Source: Heterohyrax brucei (lineage: Eukaryota > Chordata > Mammalia > Hyracoidea > Procaviidae). Taken from it: DNA of 64,000 nt. Where the stretch lies: contig CM053142.1 of assembly GCA_028571685.1 (NCBI GenBank), positions 198,640,796-198,704,795 of the forward strand. The letters run 5' to 3'. Of the stretch, positions 32,486 to 42,501 are shown one piece after another. Position numbers and translations under genes: made by a program. Position 1 is the first letter of the stretch. Every line of letters starts with the position of its first letter. Under the pieces are notes generated by a model. It was not told the origin of the DNA, ran no database searches, and saw nothing but the letters and a program-made list of their open reading frames with translations.

Positions 32486-33118
32486 TGTTCTTTTGATTCT
32501 TCCTGAGTCATTTAATGTTTTCCCCGTAGACTCCTTCACTACTGCAACTTGAGGCTTGAGTGTTTTCTTCAGTATGTTCAGCTTGAGAAATGCAGAATGT
32601 GTCCCTTTTGGTCTCCTGTCTCCAGCTTTCTGTACATGTCCTAATACTTGATCTTCTCAAGCTGCCCTTTGAAATCTTCTGTTCAATTTTTTTACCTCAT
32701 CATTTCTTCTTTTTGTTTTAGCTACTTGATGTTCAAGAGCAAGTTCCAGAGTCTCTTCTGACACCCGGTTTGGGATTTTCTGTCCTGTCTTTTTAATGAT
32801 CTCTTCATGTATGACGTCTTTGGTGTCACTCCGTAACTCGTCTGGACTTCAGTCTTCAGTGTTGAACACATCAGATCTTTTCTTGAGATGCTCTCTAAAC
32901 TTAGGGAAACATACTCAGGGTGGTACTTTGGTTCATGTGGACTTGTTCTGATTTTCTTCAGTTTCAGTTTGAACTGTCGTGTGGACAGTTGGTGGTCTGT
33001 TTGGCTGTCAGCACCTGCTCTTGTTCTGACTGATGATGTTGTCTTTTCTGTCGCCTCTTCCTACAGATGTAGTCAGTTTGATTCCTATGATTCCATATGC
33101 GAGGTCTCTGTGTATAGT

Positions 33119-33382
33119 CCGTGTGTATGTTGTTGTGGTTAGGTATGTTGAGTCAGTTCCAGCTCACAGTGACCTCGTGAACAGCAGAATGAAACTCTGC
33201 CCGGTCCTGCGCCGCATCCGCAGTCGTTTTGATGCTTAAGCCCACTGTTGTGGCCACTGTGTCAGCTCATCTCATCGAGGGTCTTCCTCTGTTTGCTGAC
33301 TCTGCACTCTACTTAGCATGATGTCCTTCTCCAGGGACCAGTTCTTCCTGACAATATGTCCCACGTATGTAAGATGCAGTCT
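33119..33382 (-). mobile_element. Short RTE 3' end inserted into an RTE
   Basis: A 264-bp, 5'-truncated RTE 3' end with its tgttgttgtgg tail. It is flanked by an exact 10-bp duplication, tgtgtatagt (33109-33118 and 33383-33392), in host RTE sequence. Confidence 0.85.
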
Positions 33383-34103
33383 TGTGTATAGTTACCGTTA
33401 ACGTTGGTGCAAAAAGCAGTTTGCAGTGAGGAAGTCATTGGTCTTGGAAAGTTCTGTCATGTGATCTCCAGCATCGTTTCTGCCACCAAAGCCGTGTTTT
33501 CCAGCTACAAATCCTTTTTTGTTTTCGTCTTTTGCATTCTAATCACCAGTAATTATTAGTGCTTCTTGACTTCTTGTTCAATCAGATAATAGAAACTGGT
33601 AAATGTCTTCAGTTTCTTCATCTTTGGCCATAATGGTTGGTCAGTAAACTTGTGTAATAATTGTATTAACTGGTCTTACTTGTAGGCGTGTGGATATTAT
33701 CCTATCACGGACAGCACTGTACTTCAGGACAGACCTTGAGATGTTCTTTCTCACGATAAATGCAGTACCATTCCTTTTCAAGTTTTCATTCCCAGCAGTA
33801 GTACACTATATGGTTATCTGATTGACAATGGCCAATACCAGTCCATTTCAGCACACTAATGTCTAGGATATCAATGTTTATGTCTTCCATTTCATTTTTG
33901 ACAATTACCAATTTTCGTAGATTCTTACTTTGTACATTTCACATTCTGATCATTAATGGATGTTTGCAGCTGTTTCTTCTCATTTTGAATCATGCCATGT
34001 CAGCAGATGATGGTCCTGAAAGCTTCACTTCATTATGGTCAACTCTACTTTGAGGAGGCAGCTCTTCTCCAGTCATCTTTTGAATGCCTGCCAACCTAGG
34101 GGA

Positions 34104-35108
34104 TGCCGGGGGCCAGCCTCGGCAGAGTCTGGGATCACAAGGAGATGGGTGGCGTCGGCGAAGAAATGATGAGACTGAGACAACCAGGATTCTGGAGATC
34201 AGCAGCCTGTTAGGGCCTGCCTTTCTTTATTTTTTATATAATCAGTGAGGTGACGTGATTTCACCCTGGTCTTTGGCCACGTAAGCTGTTGGCTAATGAG
34301 GAACTGATACCTGGTGATCTCTTTTCATGTTAATTGTTAGGGCCTTCTAGATAATGGCCTGAGACAGCGGTCTCTTTTCATGTTGATCATTAGGGCCCTC
34401 TAGGTAATAGCCCGAGGCAAGTATATTGTGGTGATAATTAGCAGTGAAAACAAAGTTATGACTTGAGTTTAATCAGCTCTATCCATGCCTCGAGGTCAAG
34501 GGTACAGAAAGAAGGGTAGATTCAACCAAAGCTCATCTATCTGGCTGTGTCTATTTGTTCTTCCTTTGTTCTTACTGTATCTCTTCCTGTGAGGATAGTA
34601 AGTGCCCACCGTCCCCCACCCGTAAGCTGTTCTAAGAAGGATATGTCTTTAGTGTTTACTCATTTGTCATACCAATTATAATAAATTTGGGAGTCTATCC
34701 ATCTTCCTGATGCAGGGAGTGGAGTGTCTATATCTAAGGGCTGTGTGGAGGGTCGTCCTTGGGAAGCTTCCCAGGGCCTTCCTGTAATCTTGTGTTTCAC
34801 ATGTGGAGGGGGAAGTGCAGCTGGGGGAAGCCAGTGGAGCCGGGCCAGCCTCAGTATTCTTGGGCTGGGCATGCTGTGTCAGAATTCATTAGGCCGAGGG
34901 GGTTGTAAAACCCTTCTTAGAAGGCATTTTCTTTGATCCTTGTGCTGGGGGATAAGAGTACATTTTTGAGGAAGGTTTAATTAGGATGCAAAGTATCATC
35001 AGGGAGAGCACAGCCAAAAAATATGTCAAGGGCGGGATGTGTCCGCTTGCCATTACATAGGCGTGAGACTTTGCTTACAGAGGCTTCTGTGGGTGACGGG
35101 CCTCGGCA
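34104..35108 (-). mobile_element. ERVK-type (class II) solo LTR, copy 2
   Basis: It runs from tgccgggggccagcctcggc to gggcctcggca, 1005 bp. An exact 6-bp duplication, agggga, lies at 34098-34103 and 35109-35114. The minus strand has a tataaaaaataaag-like region before the U5 end. It is collinear with 15253-16282. Removing it restores the RTE. Confidence 0.9.
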
Positions 35109-35160
35109 AGGGGACTCGTTTTCTGGAACTATACCTGCCAATGTTCTGCTGCCCCTTTTT

Positions 35161-37085
35161 TGAAGAAAAACAAGGAATCGGTGGAGTGTCAGTTGAGATG
35201 TTTCAACAAACAGATGCATTGTTGAAAGTATTCACTCATCTGTGCCCCAAAATTTTGAAGACAGTTACCTGGCCAACTAACTGGAGGAGTATATATGCCT
35301 GTTTCTGTGGAACATGACCCAACCAAATACTGAAATTATCAAACAGTATCATTAATATCACACACAAGTAAAGTTTTGCTCAAGATCATTCAAAAGCGAC
35401 TGCAACAGTATATTGACAAGGAACTGCTAGAAACTGAAGCTGGACTCAGAAGAGGCCATGGAACCAGGAATATTGTTCCTGATGTCCGATGGATCTTGGC
35501 TGAGAGCAGAGAATATCATAAAGATGTTTATCTCTGTTTCATTGACTATGCAAAGGCATTCGACTGTGTGGATTGTAAAAAATTATGGCTAACATTGAGG
35601 AGAATGGGAATTCCAGAACACTTAATTGTGTTTATGAGGAATCTATATGGATCAAGAGGCAGTCTTGCAAAGGACACCTGCACAGTGTAAAGTCAGGAAA
35701 GGTGTGCATCAGGGTTGTATCCTTTCACTGTACTTTTTCATTCTGTATGCTGAGCAGATAATCTGAGAAGCTGGACTGTGTGAAGAAGAACAAGGTATCA
35801 GGATTGGAGGAAGACTCATTAACAACCTGCGTTGTACAGGTCGCACAATCTTGTTTGCTGAAATTGGAGAGAACTTGAGACATTTACTGATGAAGATGGT
35901 CGTGGATTGACTTGTGTCAATCCAAATAGGTGTAGCCATGTGCCTGGGCCATGATTCTCAGTATCATTTTGGACTGTCCTCCATTGTGTGGTTTTCCTAT
36001 GCTGTATGTTAAAGGATTAGGGTGGAGGTATAAATCCCTTCATAGGATCACCTCCCTGCTCCACTGTAAAGGGAGTGTCCCTGGAGTATGGCTTGCCCCA
36101 CCCTTAATCCTTTCATCCCGCAAGAGATAAAAGGATAGGAAAGCAGGCTGAGAATTGGGAACCTTGTACCATCAAGAAAGCTGCACCAGGAAAAGAGCGC
36201 GTCCTTCAGACCTGAGGTTCCTGCACCAAGATGCTCTCTGAACAAAGACTGATGCAATACCGGACTTTCCTCCAAAGCCTTGTCCTGGAGCGGACACCCT
36301 GAATATGGATTTGCAGCCTATTGGACTATGTAAGAGTAAGCCTTCTCTGGTAAAGCCATCCACTCTGTGGTATTTCTCCTAGAGCAGCCCTAGCTGACTA
36401 AAACAAAGATCAAAGACTATCAAGAAAACAAAATTCTCACACTGGACCAGTAAGCAGTATCATGATAAATGGAGAAAGGATTGAGATTGTCAAGGGTTTA
36501 ATTTCATTTGGTTCCACAGTCATTGCCCTGGAAGCAGCAGTCAGGAAATCAAAAGACTCATTGCATTGGGAAAATCGGCTGCAGAGGGATCTCTTTAAAG
36601 TATTAAAAAGTAAAGATGTCACTTTGAGGCCTAAGGTGCACCTGACCCAAGCCATGGTATTTTCAGTCACATCATATGCTTGCAGAAGCTGGACATTGAG
36701 CAAGGACGACAGAAGAAGACTTGACACCTTTGAATCGTGGTGTTGGAGAATAATGTTGAACGTGCCATGGACAGCCCAAAGAACAAATAGATTTGTTCTG
36801 GAAGAGGTATGGCCAGAGTGTTGCTTGAAAGCAAAAACGGCGAGACTGCATCTTACGTACTTCGGACCTGTCATCAGGAGGGATCAGTCCCTGGAGGAGG
36901 AGATCATGCTTGGTAGAGTGAAGGATCAGCAAAAAAGAGGAAGACCCTCAACAAGATGGATTGCAACAATAGGCTCAATCATAAAAGTGATTGTGGACAT
37001 GGTACAGGACGGGGTAGCATTTTGTTCTCTTGTTCACAGGGTCATTATGAGTTGGAACTGACTCATTGGCACTTGACCATGACAA
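35161..37085 (+). mobile_element. RTE LINE with the best-preserved RT and C-terminal frames
   Basis: Forward RTE from the RT N-terminal region to the 3' end (gagttggaactgactcattg, then acaacaacc). The 104-codon frame at 35376-35690 holds the RT motif FIDYAKAFDCVD, the first catalytic Asp region. The 199-codon frame at 36462-37061 is the C-terminal domain with GRPSTRW. The 35740-35900 RT segment that should hold the second Asp motif is frameshifted. A MaLR LTR (35898-36405) splits the element. The 5' part including the endonuclease is missing. It abuts the reverse RTE at 35160. Confidence 0.85.
35898..36405 (+). mobile_element. MaLR-type solo LTR
   Basis: It starts near ggtcgtggattgacttgtg (terminal tg altered) and ends gctgactaaaaca. 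An exact 5-bp duplication, aagat, lies at 35893-35897 and 36406-36410. The RTE reads gatgaag-atcaaagac across the site when it is removed. Confidence 0.9.
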
Positions 37086-37842
37086 CAACCACATGGCCCC
37101 AGGCAGTGATACTTGATGGGCATTTTGGAACAGGTCTGGTGGTGAGGGGCTGTGACACCTGGTGTTCTTCCACACAGACCCTGGTGCACCAGAAAGAAGG
37201 ACAGGTAGTGTGAACAGAACAAGATAGGCTGTGAGTGGCTGAGTTTGGGAGCTAAGTGATGGGCACATGAGACTTCATTCTTGACATTTTCCAAGATACC
37301 TTAAAAATGTAACCAAGTGGAGAAAGCCAGGTATATACCAGCAGATGTCCCATCTATTTAGGTAGTACTGCTGAGGTGGAAGTTTGAACTTGGGCGTCTG
37401 TGGCCTCTTGCTCCCCTGTAGTCTGGAGGGTTAGATTCAGCCTCAGCTGTTAGTGACCCCACCATTGTGGCTACTGACAGAACCCCCGCTTAAGTGAGAA
37501 AAAGTCCTGCCACGTAAGTTGTGCCCTATAAACATGACAGAGATTGCGTGCATTTGCATTTAAGTCAGATGTCTTTGTTCTTGTATCTCCCTTGCTGTCT
37601 CGGGACATTAGATGCAGAGGGTGAGGTTTGTCATACCTGTACATTCAGGACCATTCACTGCCTGTCCTGCTCTGGACAGGGCACCTCATTTGTGTATATC
37701 TCAATTTCCTTGCATCTCCATTTCCTGCTCTGTGGATAGCCATTCTCATGTATTCAGTGTATGTACCCCTTTTGTATGTTTGTGTTCCTGTAACATGTAT
37801 GTTGTTGTTTCATGTGTGTACACTTTAAATTATGTACTTACA
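37086..37842. other. Intron sequence, no feature seen
   Basis: No gene is supported. Open frames at 37612 and after run into the minisatellite and are not evidence of coding. Confidence 0.4.
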
Positions 37843-38220
37843 TCATGGTCAGGCTCTCAACTGTGTGGCTTCATTTTTTTTTTTTTTCAGCACCGTGTGC
37901 GTCATGGTCGATCCCTCACTGTGTGTCTTCAGTTTTCCTGCAGCACCGTCTGCATCATGGTTGGTCCCTCACTGTGTGTCTTCAGTTTTCCTGCAGCACC
38001 ATGTGCATCCTGGTTGGTCCCTCACTGTGTGTCTTCAGTTTTCCTGCAGCACAGTGTGCATCGTGGTCGGGCTCTCAGTGTGTCTTTTTTTTTTTTCCTG
38101 CAGCACCGTGTGCATCATGGGCAGAACCTCACTGTGTGTCTTCATTTTTTTCCTGCAGCACCGTGTGCATCGTGGTCAGGCTCTCACTGTGTCTTCAGTT
38201 TTCCTGCAGCACCGTGTTGT
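37843..38220 (+). repeat. 53-bp minisatellite, about seven copies
   Basis: Full units begin cagcacc at 37888, 37941, 37994, 38047, about 38100 and about 38155, with partial units at both ends. A unit reads cagcaccgtgtgcatcatgg, then a ggtccctcactgtgtgtctt core, then cagttttcctg. Copies 4 and 5 have the pyrimidine run expanded. All three forward frames are open through it because no unit contains a stop in any frame. Confidence 0.9.
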
Positions 38221-38254
38221 TAAGGTTCCTCCTCTTTGCCTGTTGTTAGAGGCT

Positions 38255-38392
38255 GTCTGGTCGATTCTGATTTCCAGGGACCCTGTGTGCAACAGAACGA
38301 AACACTGGCTGATGCTGTGCTGCCCTCGCAATAATTTCTATCTCTGAGTAGCCACTGTGCTAGTCTATCTCGCTGAGAGCCAAATTCTTAGT
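38255..38392 (-). mobile_element. RTE 3' end fragment
   Basis: ctggtcgattctgatttcca, ccctgtgtgcaacagaacga and actggctgatgctgtgctgc match the reverse RTE 3' end. Confidence 0.7.
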
Positions 38393-38395
38393 TAC

Positions 38396-39421
38396 ATTTC
38401 TTAGTTATGTAGTGCTGCCATAATAGAAATACTTGTAAACAGATGGATTTGACAAATAGAAACTCATTCCCTCTCAGTGTGGGAGGCTAGAAGTCCAGAT
38501 TCAGGGCACCAGCTCCTGGAGATGCTCTTTCTCTGTTTGCTCTGGTGAAATGTCCTTGTCATTAGTCTTCCCCTGGTCTCAGAGTTGCTTAGTACAGAGG
38601 CCTTGGGTCCAGAGGACATGTTCCCTCGTGGTCTTGTATTGTTTGCTAGTGTGAGCACCCTGTCTCTCTGCTTACTTCTCTCTCCTTTGATCTCTTGTAA
38701 GGTCAGAGGATGCTCCCTTTACATTGGAACAGAGATGTGACCTGAGTACAGATGTTGCCCCTCACCCTGATCCTCCACATCATAACCTGATCGTGCCTCA
38801 AACTACAGGCAGAGTTTAGGGTTCACACCTGGTAGGAAAGTTAGATCACAAAATAGAGGAACCACACAGTGCTAGGTGTGACTGTCAGCACTGTATAAAT
38901 GCCTGGACCATGACTGCAGTGTTTGTGAGTGGTCACTCACATGATTGCAGCGGCTGTGAGTAGCCGATCAGTTTCAGGGGAATTTCCTTGGACGTGTGGC
39001 TTCCATCTGTGTATAAGCAGATGTTCTGGCATTTTTCTTACTCTGGATCCTGTGGCTGCCTCTTGTCTGACCTTTGACTCTTGAGACTTGAGCTGTCAGC
39101 TTATCTGCGCTGTCAGCTTATGTGCAGATCTCGGAGTCTGTAGATCTTCCTAGCCTGAGAGTAGGAGCCCTGCCCAGTGACCTGCCCATCTTGGGCTCAC
39201 CAGCCACTGTGGCTACACATGAATGTTGAGAAGCTTCCATCCAGACTGCCAGAGGCTGGACATTCCAGCCTCTACAGTTGTGGAGCCATTTCCTTAATAT
39301 GAATCTCTCTGAATATTTATATGCTTTATTGGTCTTGCTCTCTAAAGAACCCAGCCTGAGACACTGGGAATCATGGCCTAGCTAAGCTGACACATTTGGG
39401 GATACAGTTCAGTCCATGACA
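38396..39421 (-). mobile_element. MaLR-type LTR, interrupted
   Basis: The LTR runs from catttcttagttatgtagtg to cagtccatgacac. About 490 bp of unrelated, non-coding sequence (about 38872-39360) is inserted between gaaccacacag and gagacactgggaatcatg. The insert ends in a segment resembling the old repeat seen near 28130 (cattccagcctctacagttg). I did not identify it further. Confidence 0.65.
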
Positions 39422-40015
39422 CCCAGCGGTGTCGTTCTCCACGGACCACTCCTTCCCGGTAACATGTCTACTGTGGGTGAAGTGAAATTTCGCCCTTCTC
39501 GTGTCTGAGGAGTGTTCTTGCTGTACTGATTCCAGGACAGGTTCTTGGGTTCTCCCGGCAGCGCACCGTGTAGTGAGTGCTCTCTGCCGGCGCCATGATT
39601 CACGTTCTTCTGTGGTCTTCCTCGTTCTTTGTCAGACTTGGGCATGTATGTGAGGCAGTTGAAAACACCGTGGCTGGAGTCAGGCGTACCTTATTCTTCA
39701 AGGTGACACTTTTCTTTTTCTTTTTTTTAACACTGGAAGGTCTGTTGCAGCAGATTTGCCCAGTGCAGTGCATCACTCAATTTCTTTTTTTTTTATTATG
39801 ATTGAGTGAAAATGTACATTCCTATATAAATTTACGTGCCCACCTATATGCCGCTTCCACTGCTCTCCCTGCCCGGTGACAGCACATTATTCCTTTTTGC
39901 TCCATTCATGTCTCATCTTCCCAACAGTTTCCTTCCTTTGATTTCTTGACTGCTACTTCCATTAGGAGTGATTATGGATCCAGATAACATCAAATCCTTG
40001 ACAGCATCAGTATTC
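39422..40015 (-). mobile_element. RTE LINE fragment with L1 tail insert
   Basis: Reverse C-terminal region of RTE (ggcagttgaaaacaccgtgg, gcagcagatttgcccagtgc). It is split at 39785-39935 by a short L1 3' tail and resumes with tttgatttcttgactgctac. Confidence 0.7.
39785..39935 (-). mobile_element. LINE-1-type 3' tail
   Basis: A poly(T) run, then attatgattgagtgaaaatg and ccctgcccggtgacagcaca. The flanks share atttctt (before the T run and at 39947-39955), a probable target duplication ending in T. Confidence 0.65.
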
Positions 40016-40114
40016 TTCCGTCTCTGCCTGTGTGGTCTTTATCCCACTGCGTGTGGATGGCGACCCATCTTGTGCCTGAGGCTCTTACTTGTTTGGGATG
40101 ATGTATAAACCAGA

Positions 40115-40252
40115 AAACCAGATCTGCTGCTGCTGTGTGCATCCGACTCATGGTGAGTAGAACTGCTCCATAGCGTTTCTAAAGAACACCTAGTGGATCT
40201 GAACTGCTGATGTTTTGGTTAGCAGCCGTAGCACTTAACCACTACACCACCA
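40115..40252 (-). mobile_element. AfroSINE
   Basis: Reverse body and head: agtagaactgctccatagcg, then gcacttaaccactacaccac. It directly abuts the next copy in the same orientation. Confidence 0.8.
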
Positions 40253-40417
40253 AAAACTGAAAACAAACTCATTGCGGTTGAGTTGATTCCGACTCATAGC
40301 AACCCTAGAGAACAGAATAGAAGTGCCCCATGGGGTTTCCATTGAGCACTTGGTGGATTTGAGCTGCTGACCATTTGGTTAGCAAAGGTAGCACTTAACC
40401 ACTGTACCACCTGGGTT
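40253..40417 (-). mobile_element. AfroSINE, nearly complete
   Basis: aaacaaactcattgcggttg, gttgattccgactcatagca, then gcacttaaccactgtaccac and ctgggttt. Confidence 0.85.
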
Positions 40418-40544
40418 TTGATTTTCTTAATTAGGTAGACAGATAATTACGTTCAGACACTGGTGGCTGTGTGTCTTCTCTGCCAGCCCTACTCTTCTGA
40501 GGTCTGTTTCTTTCCTTGCTCGGAGGGCAAGAGACGTCTAGTGT

Positions 40545-41140
40545 GGGACAGCAGTGGTGACAGTGGGTGTCCTTCTGGCATTCCCATTCTCAAACGGAAT
40601 GTCTCTCAAGTTTTTACCTGAAGTATAATGTTCAGACATTGGCGACTACATTTACTTTATTTAAGAAGCTTTCTTCTGATATTAGCTTGCTAAAAGGTTT
40701 TCTTTGTTCTTTATGATAAATGAGTATTAAACTTTTCAAATGCTATTTTTACTATCAGTTAAGATGATAACATGATTTTCTCTCCTGGTCTGTTAATGTG
40801 GCGATTTGCATTAGTTAAGTATCTGATTTTATTGCATTTCTAGGGTAAGTCTTATTTTATCTTTATATGTTACTATTACATTTAGCTAGCCAACATCTTA
40901 ATCTGTAGTCATAAGTGAAATAGGCCTGTGTGTGTCTTTTCTTTTATTGGCCTTGTTTGGATTTGGAATTGAGATCAGTTAGCTTTCATCTGAGGAGTGT
41001 TTTCTGGAACAGCAGCTTGTAAGAGATAGAAATGGACTGTTGATTGAAGTTTTTGAAGGTGTCCCTGTCATGCATTTAGGTCTGTTTTCTCCCCTCCCCT
41101 AATCTCTGTTGTGATTTCCTGCTTGCTGTTCTGTGTTCAT
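40545..41140 (-). mobile_element. Old LINE-1 ORF2 fragment
   Basis: cagtgggtgtccttctggca, gatgataacatgattttctc and ctgttaatgtggcgatttgc match the RT region of ancient L1 in reverse. It is heavily diverged. Confidence 0.55.
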
Positions 41141-41149
41141 GTGCATTTT

Positions 41150-41627
41150 TGTCTTGGGCCTTCAGTGCTGATGTAACAGAAACACCACAAGAGGATGACT
41201 TTAATGAGGGCTGATTGATTTTCTCCGAGATGTGTAGGCTAGAAGCCCAAACGTAGGGCGTCTGCTCCAGAGGAAGGTGTTCTCTCCCTGTCCGCTCTGG
41301 AGGAAGGTCCTCCTCAGTCTCTCCTGGACTAGGGTCTCTGTCTTGGTGGTATGAGGTCCCCACTCTGCTTGTTTCACTCCGCTTTTATCTCTTGTAAGAT
41401 AAAAGGTGGTCCAGGCCATACCCCAGAGAGACTCCTTTACACTGAATCAGGGACTTGACCTGAGCAAGAGTGTTAACGTCCCACCCTGATTTTCTTGAAC
41501 TGAAGACTGAGATGATGATGTATAAGACACAGGAAAATCACCAAATAGGGGACAGCCACACAGCACTGGGCATCATGGTTAAACAAGTTGACACACATTT
41601 TTGGGGGACACAGCTTAATTGATGACC
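41150..41627 (-). mobile_element. MaLR-type solo LTR
   Basis: It runs from tgtcttgggccttcagtg to taattgatgacc. Flanks atttt (41145-41149) and atctt (41628-41632) are a 4/5 duplication. Confidence 0.75.
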
Positions 41628-42109
41628 ATCTTGGTAGATAGCTGTTTTTTCAGAAAATCCATTTTTACTTCTGTTAATTTTTTAAAACTGTCTATTTCAC
41701 AGGTTCTTTTTTTTATATTTTTTCCTTTTGCTGTGTCTTGCTGTTATTTTCCAACTTCTCATAGTTAATTGCTTGGTTTCTTTGTTTTTAACTATTCTTA
41801 CACCATTATAAATGTATGTAGAGCAATTTACATTTTTCTCCAAAATACTGCGTGTAGCTGCCTCTCCCCACTATGACACACAGCATTTTGGTGATTATTC
41901 TAACTACTTAATAACTTAAAGGGTTTTAGTTACGTATGACTCCATGTGAGACACACTTTTTGGGGGGGGCAGTAGCTTTATTGAAATACCATTCACACAC
42001 CATAAAAGTCACAAATTTAAAGGTGTAAAATTTGGGAGTATTGAATATATTAGCAGAGTTGTACAGGTTTTTTTTTTTTTTAAAAAGTCTTATGAAGGTT
42101 GATTTACTT

Positions 42110-42285
42110 TCTTTATTGTGGTTCATGTTCTCAGCTGCTGCTGAAAGGTTGGCTGAGTGAAGCCACCAGCGGCGCCATGGGACAAAGATGTGGCTGTCTG
42201 CTTCCGTGAAGGCCATGGCCCCGGAAACCTGGTCCTGCAGGGTCCCTGTGAGTCAGGATTGGCTCGACAGCAGTTTGGTTTTGAG
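42110..42285 (+). mobile_element. AfroSINE, long form
   Basis: It shares the aaagatgtggctgtctgctt body with 14368-14586 and ends gagtcaggattggctcgaca, then gtttggttttg. Confidence 0.75.
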
Positions 42286-42501
42286 GTGAAAACGTACACA
42301 ATCAGTTTTTAACATTTTTATGATTTCAGAAAGAAACCTTTGTGCCCTTCAGCTGTCACTTGCAGTTCCTCCTGTCCCTCTCTGCCTTGGGTAACCAGTA
42401 ATGTACTTTCTATCCCTGGACATTTTATGTACATCATACAATATCTGGTCTTGTGTGGCTGACTTCTTTCACCTGGCGTAATATTTTCTAGGCTTATCAA
42501 G

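Larger units (their letters stand above)
32486..35160 (-). mobile_element. RTE LINE carrying two nested insertions
   Basis: Reverse RTE from the RT-upstream/linker region through the endonuclease to near the 5' end (accatgccatgtcagcagatg at about 33990). It is interrupted by an RTE 3'-end copy (33119-33382) and by an ERVK-type LTR (34104-35108), each with matching duplications. The RTE resumes for about 45 bp after the LTR (gttttctggaactatacctg). Coding capacity is destroyed. Confidence 0.75.

Noticed and set aside
35376-37061. An intact, active RTE reverse transcriptase gene
   Set aside because: The two open pieces are in separated frames, the second catalytic motif region is frameshifted, a MaLR LTR splits it and the endonuclease is missing.
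37612-38347. Three overlapping long + frames as a possible Cys-rich repeat protein
   Set aside because: They arise from a stop-free 53-bp minisatellite. There is no splice structure, no promoter and no similarity between flanks and any protein.
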